NCBI RefSeq assembly: GCF_021458635.1
Contig: NZ_JAIRDQ010000005.1
Span: 434,001-498,000 of the forward strand
DNA: 64,000 bases
Direction: 5' to 3'
From: Bradyrhizobium monzae
Lineage (GTDB): Bacteria > Pseudomonadota > Alphaproteobacteria > Rhizobiales > Xanthobacteraceae
Below the pieces are notes generated by a model. That model searched no databases. It saw nothing but the letters and a program-made list of their open reading frames with translations, and was not told the origin of the DNA. The translations under genes were made by a program, and so were the position numbers. Shown in pieces: positions 8,461-17,392 of the stretch. Position 1 is the stretch's first letter. Each line of letters begins with the position of its first letter.

Positions 8461-9374
8461 TTGGTCTGAAATCGTTCCGCCGCACGATCCTCCCCGGCAT
8501 CATGGCGCTCGCGCTGTTCGGCTCGCCGTCACTCGCGCAGGAATCCTACAAGTCGCCGGAGGACGCAGCCGCCGCGCTCGCCGCCGCGGTCAAGAGTGGC
8601 CCGAAAGACATCCTGAAAGTGCTCGGCAGGGCCGCCGAGGACATCGTCTCCTCGGGCGACGAGGTCGCCGACAACGACATCCGCGCGCGCTTCTCGTCCA
8701 TGTACGACGTCAGGCACAGCATCAAGGCGGAGGGCAACAAGACCGCGACGCTGATGCTGGGGCCGGATGATTTCCCGTTCCCGATTCCGCTGCTCAACAC
8801 CAGGACCGGCTGGCAGTTCGACACCGACGAGGGACGGATCGAGGTGCTTCGCCGCCGCATCGGCCGCAACGAGCTCGACGCGATCCAGACGGCGCTCGCC
8901 TATGTCGACGCGCAGAACGAATATGCCGACAAGGACCGCGGCGAGGGCGCCGGTGTTTATGCCCAGCGCATTGTCTCATCCCCCGGGAAGAAGGACGGCC
9001 TGTTCTGGCGCGACGACAGCGATCCGAGCCCGCTCGGCGTGCTGGCGGCCGAGGCCTCCAAGGAGGGCTATCGCGCCGGCGATGCCGGGCCTGCGCCCTA
9101 TCACGGCTACTACTTCCATATCCTCAAGGGGCAGGGCCGGAATGCCACCGGCGGTGCGCTCAACTATGTCGTCAAAGGCAAGATGATCGGCGGCTTCGGC
9201 TTGATCGCCTGGCCTGCCGAATACGGCAATTCCGGCGTGATGACGTTCCTCGTCAATCACGACGGCACCGTCTACCAGAAGGATCTCGGCAAGCGCACCG
9301 AGTTCATCGCCGAGCGCACCACGCTGTTCGACCCTGATGAGACCTGGAAGAAGGTCGATGCCGCAAAACCCTGA
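8457..9374 (+). CDS. DUF2950 family exported protein
   Basis: The 305-residue protein begins with a signal peptide (about 1-27, ending SLAQ). The body carries DUF2950 features: SPEDAAAALAAAVKSG, the DDFPFPIPLL segment, TGWQFDTDEGRIEVLRRRIGRNELDA, YHGYYFHILKGQG and a late AWPAEYGNSGVMTF. DUF3300 and DUF2950 genes are commonly neighbours. Here the start overlaps the DUF3300 stop as ATGA, so the proteins are translationally coupled and probably act together in the periplasm or at the surface. The biochemical function is unknown. The unit is likely driven from the FixK-type box at 6691. Confidence 0.88.
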   Translation: MIGLKSFRRTILPGIMALALFGSPSLAQESYKSPEDAAAALAAAVKSGPKDILKVLGRAAEDIVSSGDEVADNDIRARFSSMYDVRHSIKAEGNKTATLMLGPDDFPFPIPLLNTRTGWQFDTDEGRIEVLRRRIGRNELDAIQTALAYVDAQNEYADKDRGEGAGVYAQRIVSSPGKKDGLFWRDDSDPSPLGVLAAEASKEGYRAGDAGPAPYHGYYFHILKGQGRNATGGALNYVVKGKMIGGFGLIAWPAEYGNSGVMTFLVNHDGTVYQKDLGKRTEFIAERTTLFDPDETWKKVDAAKP

Positions 9375-9816
9375 ACGGCGCGTGCGCGTGTTCCGTCTGA
9401 TTGCATTGCTAGCGCTGGCGTTGGGGCTCGCCATGCCTGCGACACCATCTTGCGCGCAGGCAGCCGGTCATGTCCGCGTCAAGATCGTCAAGGCCGGCCT
9501 TCTGGTCGGCGGCGGCATCGGCAGCGGAACGCTGGTTTATCGTGGCAAGACCTATCCGTTCAGGATCACCGGCCTGAGCTTTGGCATCACGGCCGGCGTC
9601 ACGGTCGGTCGTCTCGATGGCTGGGCGTCAGGCATCCGCGAGGTCGGTGACTTCGCCGGCACCTACAGCTCCGTCGGAGGCGGCTTCGCCCTTGCTGGTG
9701 GCGTCAACGGCGTCCACCTCCGCAACGAGAAGGGCATCACGATCGTGCTGCAAGGCCCGAAGGCGGGACTGGAGCTGGCGGCCAATCTCAGCACAATTGT
9801 GATCTCGCTGAAGTAG
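9358..9816 (+). CDS. Small secreted protein of unknown function, paralogue of the gene at 1-365
   Basis: The start at 9358 overlaps the end of the DUF2950 gene by 17 bases. The 152-residue product has a basic N-terminus, a hydrophobic core (VFRLIALLALALGLAM) and a cleavage-like site (SCAQAAG), so it is exported. The mature part repeats the layout of the partial first gene: VKAGLLVGGGIGSGTLVYRGKTYPF, a Gly-rich middle, then ITIVLQGPKAGLEL. It is last in the DUF3300-DUF2950 unit and probably co-regulated with it. A GTG at 9379 is a possible shorter start. No domain is recognised with confidence. Confidence 0.78.
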   Translation: MPQNPERRVRVFRLIALLALALGLAMPATPSCAQAAGHVRVKIVKAGLLVGGGIGSGTLVYRGKTYPFRITGLSFGITAGVTVGRLDGWASGIREVGDFAGTYSSVGGGFALAGGVNGVHLRNEKGITIVLQGPKAGLELAANLSTIVISLK

Positions 9817-10019
9817 AGTTCGACTACGGACAAGAAAACCCGCGCCGGCCTCTTAAATGTGTTACTCGATCAGCTTCTCAGCGCCTTTAGGCTCCAGCCC
9901 GGCAGAATCGCGTTCAAGCGGTTGTGTGTGGCTGCACCACCGCCGCCACGCAGGCGGCCCCAAATCGACTTAATTCAAATCGAGCTTGATGGGGCCGGAC
10001 TCCCACGGAGCTGATTCCT

Positions 10020-10199
10020 ATGCCCGACATCCAGATCGACCGCGCCCACCTGGCCCCCTCGATTCTGCCGGCCGATATTCCCGAGCTTAGCGACGATGAA
10101 TGCCTGGCCCGTCTCGCCCGCGCGGTCGAGACCCCCGATTCGGCGCGGCTGGACGAAGTGGCGGCCCTGATTGGCCGCCTGGCCGTCGCGATCGAATAG
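10020..10199 (+). CDS. Small acidic protein (59 residues), unknown function
   Basis: An ATG at 10020 with GGAG nine bases upstream opens a 59-residue frame ending at TAG 10197-10199. Third positions are strongly G/C, as in the neighbouring genes. The product (MPDIQIDRAHLAPS...) is acidic and helix-prone (LSDDECLARLARAVETPD), with no signal or membrane segment. It sits in the gap between the 9358 gene and pcm and points towards pcm. Small proteins of this size are easily missed; the ribosome site and codon pattern are the only support. Confidence 0.55.
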   Translation: MPDIQIDRAHLAPSILPADIPELSDDECLARLARAVETPDSARLDEVAALIGRLAVAIE

Positions 10200-10334
10200 G
10201 CCATCTCGCCCCGATGCCTGCGTTGCGTCGCCGTTGGTTCGCCAGTCAACGGACGTGTTGCGTTTTCGCGGAGCCTGCTCCAAATATGCCGCCAAGTTTC
10301 GTCCGCGGCATCGTCCGCCTTGCAGGGTCCGTAA

Positions 10335-10997
10335 ATGTCCGGTTTCTCGACCGCGCGCCTAAAAATGGTCGATGGCCAGGTGCGCACCAATGACGTCACC
10401 GATCGCCGCATTCTCGATGCCATGCTCACGGTTCCCCGCGAGGCCTTCGTGCCGGCGAGCCGGCAGGCGCTGGCCTACCTCGACCTCGATCTCGATGTGA
10501 GCGAGGGCGGCGCCAAGCGCTTCCTGATCAAGCCGCAGCTGATCGGCAAGCTGCTCCAGGCCGCCGAGATCGGCGAAGCCGACAACGTGCTGGTCGTCGG
10601 CTGCGCCACCGGCTACCTCGCCGCGCTGGCCGCGAAGCTTGCGCGCCAGGTCACGGCAACGGAGAGCGATTCGGCGCTGGCTGCGAAAGCCAAGGACGTC
10701 TTCGCCGCAATGGGGCTCGGCAACGTCACCTGCAAGGCCGCCCCCAGTGCCGAGGGCGATCCGGCCGCCGCGCCCTATGACGTGATCATCCTCAACGGCG
10801 CTACCGAAGTGACGCCGAACGGGCTGTTCGGCCAGCTCAGGGAAGGGGGACGCCTGGTGGGGGTCTCGGCCGAATCCCGGCCATCGCGGGCCATGATCGT
10901 GACCCGTACCCACGGCGAATTCGGCCACCGGCCGCTGTTCGACGCCGCCGCCCCAGTGCTTCCGGGGCTGGAACGGGCCGCCGCCTTCGTCTTCTGA
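10335..10997 (+). CDS. pcm: Protein-L-isoaspartate O-methyltransferase family protein
   Basis: The enzyme uses S-adenosylmethionine to repair isoaspartyl residues in the cytoplasm. The 220-residue protein has the family's N-terminal MVDGQVRTNDVTD and VPREAFVP segments, then the motif I region VLVVGCATGYLAALAA (canonical VLEIGTGSGY), an acidic post-I residue (TATESD), and PYDVIILNGATEV. The usual GTGSGY has become GCATGY and the C-terminus is short. It belongs to the alphaproteobacterial branch encoded just upstream of tolC. Activity on isoaspartate is assumed from the family. Confidence 0.87.
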   Translation: MSGFSTARLKMVDGQVRTNDVTDRRILDAMLTVPREAFVPASRQALAYLDLDLDVSEGGAKRFLIKPQLIGKLLQAAEIGEADNVLVVGCATGYLAALAAKLARQVTATESDSALAAKAKDVFAAMGLGNVTCKAAPSAEGDPAAAPYDVIILNGATEVTPNGLFGQLREGGRLVGVSAESRPSRAMIVTRTHGEFGHRPLFDAAAPVLPGLERAAAFVF

Positions 10998-11155
10998 CGG
11001 CCGAAACCCCTTTAAAATCCCGTTCTGAATCAGAAGTGTGGCCGGGATGCTGCACGTGAAGAGTTTCCGCTGAGAACCACCCAGAGGGTGTTCCGTCGCG
11101 CTCGGCCGCGTCCTATGTTGCTACGGGGCAACGACTCCACTTGGATACGGTAACC

Positions 11156-11175
11156 AGGCTCGCGGGCACGAGCCT
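11156..11175 (+). other. Hairpin just upstream of the tolC start
   Basis: AGGCTCG and CGAGCCT form a perfect 7-bp stem with a 6-base loop, ending 3-9 bases before the candidate tolC starts. A second small stem (11117-11121 with 11128-11132) precedes it. No Shine-Dalgarno is obvious, so structure could affect initiation. Confidence 0.4.
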
Positions 11176-11184
11176 GACGTGAGA

Positions 11185-12588
11185 ATGAACGGATTTTCAA
11201 GGATGCATGGGGTGAAGTTCTTCACCGGAGCAGCGGTTTCGGTCCTCCTGGCGGCGCTTGCCGGGCCGGCGCCTGCGTTGGCGGATACGATCGAGGCCGC
11301 GCTGGTGCGCGCCTATCAGAACAATCCGCAGCTCAACGCACAGCGCGCCCAGGTGCGCTCGACCGACGAGAACGTGCCGCAAGCGCTGTCGGGATATCGT
11401 CCCAAGGTCAATGTGACCCTCGGCACCGGGTATCAATATCAGGATGTCCAGCAATTGCAGAAGGGCGCGCAATTCAATGGCGTCCCCCAGTCCAACAGCG
11501 CCAGTCTGACCGTTAACCAGACGCTCTATAACGGCAACATCACGGCCAACAAGACGCGAAATGCGGAAGCTCAGGTATCCGGCTCCCGTGAGGCGCTGCG
11601 CGCCATGGATCAGTCGGTGCTGCTTAGTGCATCAACGACCTACATGGATTATCTGCGGGATTCTGCCACCCTCGAAGTCCAGCGCAGCAACGTCCGCGTG
11701 CTCGAACAGACTCTCAAGCAAACCCGCGATCGGTTCAATGTGGGCGAAGTGACGCGCACCGACGTGGCGCAATCCGAGGCTCAGTTGGCTGCCGGCAAGA
11801 CGCAGGCACTCACGGCCGAATCGAATCTCACGACGACGCGCGCGAACTTCCGCCGAATCATCGGGAACGAGCCGACGAACCTCGCGCCGGGTTCTCCGGT
11901 CGATCGTTTCCTGCCCGCGACGTTAGCCGCTGCCGTTAATCTCAGCTTGGTGGAGAATCCCAACGTCACGGCCGCGATGTACGGCATCGACGTCAACTAT
12001 CTTCAGGTCAAGATCAACGAAGGCGCGCTGCTGCCGACGGTCACGGTTCAAGCTGGCGTGAGTACGGGTTACCAGCAGAGCCTCCAGGTTTTCCGAACGA
12101 ACACCGCGTCCGCCATTGCGACTGTCTCCGTGCCAATCTTTCAGGGCGGCGTTGAATATGCGCTGATCCGCCAATCGAAAGAGAATCTGGCGCAGCAGCG
12201 CCTGAATCTCGAAACGACGCGTGACCAGACCCGGGCCAACGTCGTTCAGGCCTGGGGCCAGTTGGAAGCTGGCAAGGCGCAGGTGCAGTCCGCGCAGGCG
12301 CAGGTCACGGCGTCCGAGATTGCGCTGAACGGCGTGCGCGAGGAGGCCAAGGCCGGTCAACGCACTACCCTCGACGTGCTCAACGCGCAGCAGGCGCTGG
12401 TCAATGCACGCGTCGCGCTTGTCACCGCGCAGCACGACCGCGTGGTCGCGTCCTATCAGGTTCTGGCCGCCGTCGGCCGTCTCGCACCGCAGGTGCTTGG
12501 CCTTAGCACCACCGTCTACGATCCGAGCGTGCATTACCAGCAGGTCCGCGACAGCTGGGTCGGCGTGCGCACGCCTGACGGACGCTAA
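11185..12588 (+). CDS. tolC: TolC-family outer-membrane efflux/secretion channel
   Basis: This trimeric outer-membrane channel serves type I secretion and drug efflux. The 467-residue protein has a signal peptide ending ALAD. Two homologous halves follow, each with long amphipathic helices: first TIEAALVRAYQNNPQLNAQRAQVRSTDE, VNQTLYNGN and VGEVTRTDVAQSEAQLA; second VSVPIFQGGVEYALIRQSKENLAQQ and EEAKAGQRTTLDVLNAQQALVNARV. The length is normal. The ATG at 11185 is chosen; GTG 11179 and ATG 11203 are alternatives. No ABC exporter lies nearby, so it probably serves several inner-membrane systems. Confidence 0.92.
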   Translation: MNGFSRMHGVKFFTGAAVSVLLAALAGPAPALADTIEAALVRAYQNNPQLNAQRAQVRSTDENVPQALSGYRPKVNVTLGTGYQYQDVQQLQKGAQFNGVPQSNSASLTVNQTLYNGNITANKTRNAEAQVSGSREALRAMDQSVLLSASTTYMDYLRDSATLEVQRSNVRVLEQTLKQTRDRFNVGEVTRTDVAQSEAQLAAGKTQALTAESNLTTTRANFRRIIGNEPTNLAPGSPVDRFLPATLAAAVNLSLVENPNVTAAMYGIDVNYLQVKINEGALLPTVTVQAGVSTGYQQSLQVFRTNTASAIATVSVPIFQGGVEYALIRQSKENLAQQRLNLETTRDQTRANVVQAWGQLEAGKAQVQSAQAQVTASEIALNGVREEAKAGQRTTLDVLNAQQALVNARVALVTAQHDRVVASYQVLAAVGRLAPQVLGLSTTVYDPSVHYQQVRDSWVGVRTPDGR

Positions 12589-12601
12589 GTCCCGTAGTCC
12601 T

Positions 12602-12635
12602 CCGGTCGGGCTCGCAAACAGACGAGTCCGACCGG
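12602..12635 (+). terminator. Terminator-like hairpin after tolC
   Basis: A 13-bp stem with one G-T pair (12602-12614 with 12623-12635) follows the tolC stop by 13 bases, then a moderately T-rich stretch. I see nothing else definite between here and the popZ start at 12892. Confidence 0.6.
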
Positions 12636-12891
12636 CGCTTTGCTTGCAATCATCAAAATCCCTGACATAGCCTTGCCGAGAAGCTGCGGGTCGATTCGTT
12701 CCGCATCCGATGTTGCGTGCGTAATGCTTGAGTGACGGGGCAGGGGCGCGCCGCCTCACGTTGAGTCGTGATCTGGGGACAAGTCTGGCTGCCGCGACGA
12801 AAATGTCGGGGCGCACATCCGGAACCGGCCAATCCTGTCGTGCTTGGTGTAAAACAACGCATGCGAGGGCGTTGATGATGTGGAGTCGGAG

Positions 12892-13653
12892 ATGACGCAG
12901 CCTGCAAAGGTCACAGAACCCTCCATGGAGGAGATTCTGGCCTCGATCCGGCGCATCATTGCCGACGATGAGGCCAAGCCGCCGCCGGCTGAAGCTGCCA
13001 AGCCCGCGCCGGCACCCGCCGCGCCCGCACCCAAGCCTCAGGCGATGGCCGACATTCCACCATCGAAGGTCGCGCCAGCAAAGCCTGCGGCTGAAAAGCC
13101 CGCGCCGCCGCCGGCCGCCGCCAAGCCGGCACCTCCTCCGCCCTCAGCTGCGGTCGAGCCCAACAATCAGGACGACATCGACGCGCTCCTGGCGGGCCTC
13201 GACGAGGCCACACCTGCGCCTGAGGTACGTGTCCCGGAGCCTGAGCCCGAACTCGATGTGCTCGAATTGACCGACGAGATGGCGATGGACCCGGAGCCGA
13301 CGCCCGCGCCACCGCCGCTGAGCTTCCACAGGGTCGAGCCGCGCGACGATCTCGAATTCGCCGAAGCACCGCCGTCTCGTCCGACACCGGCGCCGTCCTA
13401 TGCGCCGCTGGACTTCGATGCGCCGCTGCCGCCGCCGCAGCCGATCCTGGCCCAGTCGACCGTCTCGGCAGTCGAATCCGCCTTTAACTCGCTGGCACAC
13501 ACGGTGCTCAGCAGCAATGCGCGGACGCTGGAGGATCTGGTCAAGGAGATGCTGCGGCCGATGCTGAAATCCTGGCTCGACGACAATCTGCCGGGCCTTG
13601 TCGAACGCATCGTAAAGGCCGAAATTGAGCGGGTCTCGCGCGGCGGCCGCTAA
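12892..13653 (+). CDS. popZ: DUF2497/PopZ-type polar organizing protein
   Basis: PopZ self-assembles at the cell pole and anchors chromosome and signalling proteins in alphaproteobacteria. The 253-residue product has the family architecture: a conserved N-terminal helix (EPSMEEILASIRRIIADDE), a long Pro/Ala/Glu-rich disordered spacer (about 30-190), and a C-terminal oligomerisation region (RTLEDLVKEMLRPMLKSWLDDNLPGLVERIVKAEIERVSR). The ATG at 12892 is preferred over GTG 12880. It lies 127 bases before valS, the usual alphaproteobacterial order. Confidence 0.9.
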   Translation: MTQPAKVTEPSMEEILASIRRIIADDEAKPPPAEAAKPAPAPAAPAPKPQAMADIPPSKVAPAKPAAEKPAPPPAAAKPAPPPPSAAVEPNNQDDIDALLAGLDEATPAPEVRVPEPEPELDVLELTDEMAMDPEPTPAPPPLSFHRVEPRDDLEFAEAPPSRPTPAPSYAPLDFDAPLPPPQPILAQSTVSAVESAFNSLAHTVLSSNARTLEDLVKEMLRPMLKSWLDDNLPGLVERIVKAEIERVSRGGR

Positions 13654-13780
13654 ACCCGGCCGCTGGGCCCCGATAAAGCCCTGCTCCTGCGTCATAATCG
13701 ACCTGCCGTCGGGCCGGAAAGCCCTTTTGCCGTTGAGCTTTCCGTTGACTTGAACCCCGCACGCGGCTTTCTAGCGCCCC

Positions 13781-16657
13781 ATGATCGAGAAAAACTACCA
13801 GCCCGCCGATATCGAAGCCCGCATGTCCGTCGTGTGGGAGGACAGCCTTGCCTTCAAGGCCGGTCGTCCCGACCGCCGCGACGCCGTGCCCTTTACCATC
13901 GTGATCCCGCCGCCGAACGTGACGGGCTCGCTGCACATGGGCCACGCCCTCAACAACACCCTCCAGGACATCCTGTGCCGGTTCGAGCGCATGCGCGGCC
14001 GCGACGTGCTGTGGCAGCCCGGCACCGACCATGCCGGTATCGCCACCCAGATGGTGGTCGAGCGACAGCTGATGGAGCGCCAGCAGCCCGGCCGTCGCGA
14101 GATCGGCCGCGAGAAATTTCTGGAGCGGGTCTGGCAGTGGAAGGCCGAGAGCGGCGACACCATCATCAACCAGCTCAAGCGCCTCGGCGCGTCCTGCGAC
14201 TGGTCGCGCGAGCGCTTCACCATGGACGAGGGCCTGTCCAAGGCCGTCATCAAGGTGTTCGTCGAGCTGCACCGCGACGGCCTGATCTACAAGGACAAGC
14301 GGCTGGTGAACTGGGACACCAAGCTGCTCACCGCGATCTCCGATCTCGAAGTGCAGCAGACCGAGGTGAAGGGCCACCTCTGGTATCTGCGCTATCCGAT
14401 CGAGGGCAAGACATTCAGCCCCGAGGATCCCTCGACCTTCATCGTGGTCGCCACGACGCGCCCGGAGACCATGCTCGGCGATACCGGCGTTGCCGTGCAT
14501 CCGGAGGATGAGCGCTACCAGAGGCTGGTCGGCAAGAACGTCATCCTGCCGTTGGTCGGCCGCAAGATCAAGATTGTCGCCGACGACTATTCCGATCCGG
14601 ACAAGGGCTCGGGCGCGGTGAAGGTGACGCCGGCGCACGATTTCAACGATTTCGAAGTCGGCAACCGCCACGGCTTGCGTCGGATCAGCGTGCTCGACAA
14701 GGAAGGCTGCCTCGATCTCCTCGACAACGAGGATTATCTGAAGGGCCTGCCGGAAGGCGCCTCGCAATTCGCCGAGGAATTCCACAAGGTCGACCGCTTT
14801 GCTGCGCGCAAGCGCATTGTCGAGCGGCTGGAATCGTTCGGCTTCGTCGAGCGGATCGAGCCGCACACCCACATGGTGCCGCATGGCGACCGCTCCAACA
14901 GCGTGATCGAGCCGTATCTGACCGACCAGTGGTATGTCGACGCCAAGACGCTGGCAAAACCCGCGATCGCGGCAGTGCGTTCGGGCGAGACGTCGTTCGT
15001 GCCGAAGAACTGGGAAAAGACCTATTTCGAGTGGATGGAGAACATCCAGCCCTGGTGCATCTCGCGCCAGCTCTGGTGGGGTCATCAGATCCCGGCCTGG
15101 TACGGCCCTGATGGCAAGGTCTTCGTCGCGGAGACAGAGGAAGAGGCCATCAGCCACGCGCTCGGCTACTACGTCGAGCAGGAAGTGATCACGGTCGAAC
15201 AGGGCCGCGAGATGGCGCTCGACCGCAACAAGCGTGAAGGCTTCATCACGCGTGATGAAGATGTTCTCGACACCTGGTTCTCCTCAGCGCTGTGGCCGTT
15301 CTCGACGCTCGGCTGGCCCGAAGACGCGCCCGAAGTGAAGCGCTATTATCCGACCAATGCACTGGTGACCGGCTTCGACATCATCTTCTTCTGGGTCGCC
15401 CGGATGATGATGATGGGCCTGCACTTCATGAAGGAAGTGCCGTTCTCGACGATCTACATCCACGCCCTCGTCCGCGACGAGAAGGGCGCCAAGATGTCGA
15501 AATCGAAGGGCAACGTCATCGACCCGCTCAACCTGATCGACGAATACGGCGCGGACGCGCTGCGCTTCACGCTGGCCGCGATGGCGGCGCAAGGGCGCGA
15601 TATCAAGCTCGCCACCAGCCGTGTCGAGGGCTATCGCAATTTCGCAACCAAGCTCTGGAACGCGTGCCGCTTCGCCGAGATGAACCACTGCGCCGTGCCC
15701 GAGGGTTTCGAGCCGGCAAAGGCCAAGGAAACGCTGAACCGCTGGATCGCGCATGAAAGCGCGCACACCACGCGCGAGGTGACTGAGGCCATTGAGGCCT
15801 ATCGCTTCAACGACGCCGCCGGCGCGATCTACCGCTTTGTCTGGAACGTCTACTGCGACTGGTATCTCGAGCTCGCCAAGCCCGTGCTGCTCGGCCCGGA
15901 CAGCCCCGCCAAGGACGAGACCCGCGCCATGGTTGCCTGGGCGCGCGACGAGATCCTGAGGCTGCTGCATCCCTTCATGCCCTTCATCACCGAAGAGCTG
16001 TGGGAGGTGACGGCCAAGCGCGACGGCCTGCTCGCGCTGGCGCCATGGCCGCTGAAGCCGTCCGGTCCGACGCCGGAGCAGCTTGCGATGCTTGCTGCTG
16101 CGGCCGGACCGACCGATCCGCTGATCTCGCCTGCGTTCGTCATGCCGATTTTCGACCATGCCGACTTCACCGATCCCAAGGCGGAAGCCGAGATCGGCTG
16201 GGTGATCGATCTGGTCACGCAGATCCGCTCGGTGCGCGCCGAGATGAACATCCCGCCGGCGACGCTAACGGCGCTCGTGCTCGCGGATGCCTCGGCCGAG
16301 ACCAGGGAACGCGCACCGCGCTGGACCGAAATCATCAAGCGCATGGCGCGGCTCTCCGACATCTCCTTCGCGGACCGCGCCCCCGACGGCGCAGTTCAAC
16401 TCCTCGTTCGCGGTGAGGTTGCGGCCCTGCCTCTGAAGGGGGTGATCGACGTTGCCGCCGAGCGCACGCGCCTCGACAAGGAGATCGCGAAGGCCGACGC
16501 CGACATCAAGCGCGCCGAGTCCAAGCTCGCCAACGAGAAATTCGTCGCCAACGCGGCCGAAGAGGTCGTCGAGGAGGAGCGCGAAAAGCGCGAGGCGGCG
16601 CTGGCCCGCAAAGCCAAGCTGCTCGAGGCGATCGAGCGGCTGAAGCAGGCCTCGTAA
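13781..16657 (+). CDS. valS: Valine-tRNA ligase
   Basis: A class I aminoacyl-tRNA synthetase of 958 residues that charges tRNA-Val in the cytoplasm. It carries the HIGH-type signature HMGH (52-55), the editing domain with TTRPETMLGDTGVAVHP, the AKMSKSKGN signature loop, an anticodon-binding domain (YRFVWNVYCDWYLE) and the C-terminal coiled-coil arm (about 890-955, rich in Glu/Lys/Ala). All family landmarks are present and intact. It follows popZ and is convergent with the glycosylase gene. Confidence 0.98.
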   Translation: MIEKNYQPADIEARMSVVWEDSLAFKAGRPDRRDAVPFTIVIPPPNVTGSLHMGHALNNTLQDILCRFERMRGRDVLWQPGTDHAGIATQMVVERQLMERQQPGRREIGREKFLERVWQWKAESGDTIINQLKRLGASCDWSRERFTMDEGLSKAVIKVFVELHRDGLIYKDKRLVNWDTKLLTAISDLEVQQTEVKGHLWYLRYPIEGKTFSPEDPSTFIVVATTRPETMLGDTGVAVHPEDERYQRLVGKNVILPLVGRKIKIVADDYSDPDKGSGAVKVTPAHDFNDFEVGNRHGLRRISVLDKEGCLDLLDNEDYLKGLPEGASQFAEEFHKVDRFAARKRIVERLESFGFVERIEPHTHMVPHGDRSNSVIEPYLTDQWYVDAKTLAKPAIAAVRSGETSFVPKNWEKTYFEWMENIQPWCISRQLWWGHQIPAWYGPDGKVFVAETEEEAISHALGYYVEQEVITVEQGREMALDRNKREGFITRDEDVLDTWFSSALWPFSTLGWPEDAPEVKRYYPTNALVTGFDIIFFWVARMMMMGLHFMKEVPFSTIYIHALVRDEKGAKMSKSKGNVIDPLNLIDEYGADALRFTLAAMAAQGRDIKLATSRVEGYRNFATKLWNACRFAEMNHCAVPEGFEPAKAKETLNRWIAHESAHTTREVTEAIEAYRFNDAAGAIYRFVWNVYCDWYLELAKPVLLGPDSPAKDETRAMVAWARDEILRLLHPFMPFITEELWEVTAKRDGLLALAPWPLKPSGPTPEQLAMLAAAAGPTDPLISPAFVMPIFDHADFTDPKAEAEIGWVIDLVTQIRSVRAEMNIPPATLTALVLADASAETRERAPRWTEIIKRMARLSDISFADRAPDGAVQLLVRGEVAALPLKGVIDVAAERTRLDKEIAKADADIKRAESKLANEKFVANAAEEVVEEEREKREAALARKAKLLEAIERLKQAS

Positions 16658-16659
16658 GC

Positions 16660-17262
16660 CTATTTCGGAAACGGCTTGCTGAGGAATTTCGAGCCCCTGA
16701 CGCCATAGCGCCAGGGTAGCTCGACGGCCTTGGTGATACCGATCCGGATGCCGGCCACCACCTCCACATCCTGCGTCCGCGCATGCAGCGCGATCGGCGG
16801 GCGATCGAGCGGCAGGGTGTTGTGCGCGATGGTGATGCCGAGTGCCTCCGTCAGCTTGCCAGGGCCCGAGCACAGCGCGTGCGCATCGACCGCATGGCGA
16901 CGCCGGCGCATCGCGGCCAGGCCGTGCGTCGGCTCCAGCGCGCGGATCAGCACGGCGGCAGCAGAGCCTTCCTCCTCGCAGACGAAGTTGACGCACCAGT
17001 GGATGCCGTAGGAGCGGTAGACATAGGCAAAGCCGGGCGGGCCGAACATGATCTGGTTCCGCGGCGTCGGGCCGTTGTAGGAGTGCGCCGCCGGCTCGGT
17101 ATGATGATAGGCCTCGACCTCGACGATGATCCCGCCGACGCCGTCGACCAGCATGGTCGCGCCGATCAAATCCGGTGCGACCTCGCCGACGCTGCGGTCG
17201 AAAAAGCCGCGCTTCAGGGCTTTGCCGAGCCGGGGTGTGGAAGTCTTCGAGGTTGGAGCCAT
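16660..17262 (-). CDS. mpg: 3-methyladenine DNA glycosylase (AAG/MPG type)
   Basis: This base-excision repair enzyme removes alkylated purines. The 200-residue protein shows the AAG core: [35 protein letters not shown] with the catalytic Glu in VEVEAY, then [21 protein letters not shown], the RALEP segment and [13 protein letters not shown]. The ATG at 17262 gives [14 protein letters not shown]; a longer frame reaches 17352 but the added residues look non-coding. Its stop is 2 bases from that of valS (convergent). It faces away from lipA, sharing a 130-base promoter region with it. Confidence 0.92.
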   Translation of the reverse strand: MAPTSKTSTPRLGKALKRGFFDRSVGEVAPDLIGATMLVDGVGGIIVEVEAYHHTEPAAHSYNGPTPRNQIMFGPPGFAYVYRSYGIHWCVNFVCEEEGSAAAVLIRALEPTHGLAAMRRRRHAVDAHALCSGPGKLTEALGITIAHNTLPLDRPPIALHARTQDVEVVAGIRIGITKAVELPWRYGVRGSKFLSKPFPK

Positions 17263-17392
17263 TCGAGGTGAGAATCGCCAGAGAACAGAGCAGGATATTG
17301 CCCATATCTGCCATGTTCCCTGAAGCAGGGCGAGCCGGGTTGCGGCAGGCAACCAGACCGACTAGGTAGGACCTGAACAGACCGGACAGATC

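Noticed and set aside
13541-15157. 538-codon minus-strand frame opposite popZ/valS
   Set aside because: No family motifs and a composition typical of antisense frames. valS on the plus strand is unambiguous.
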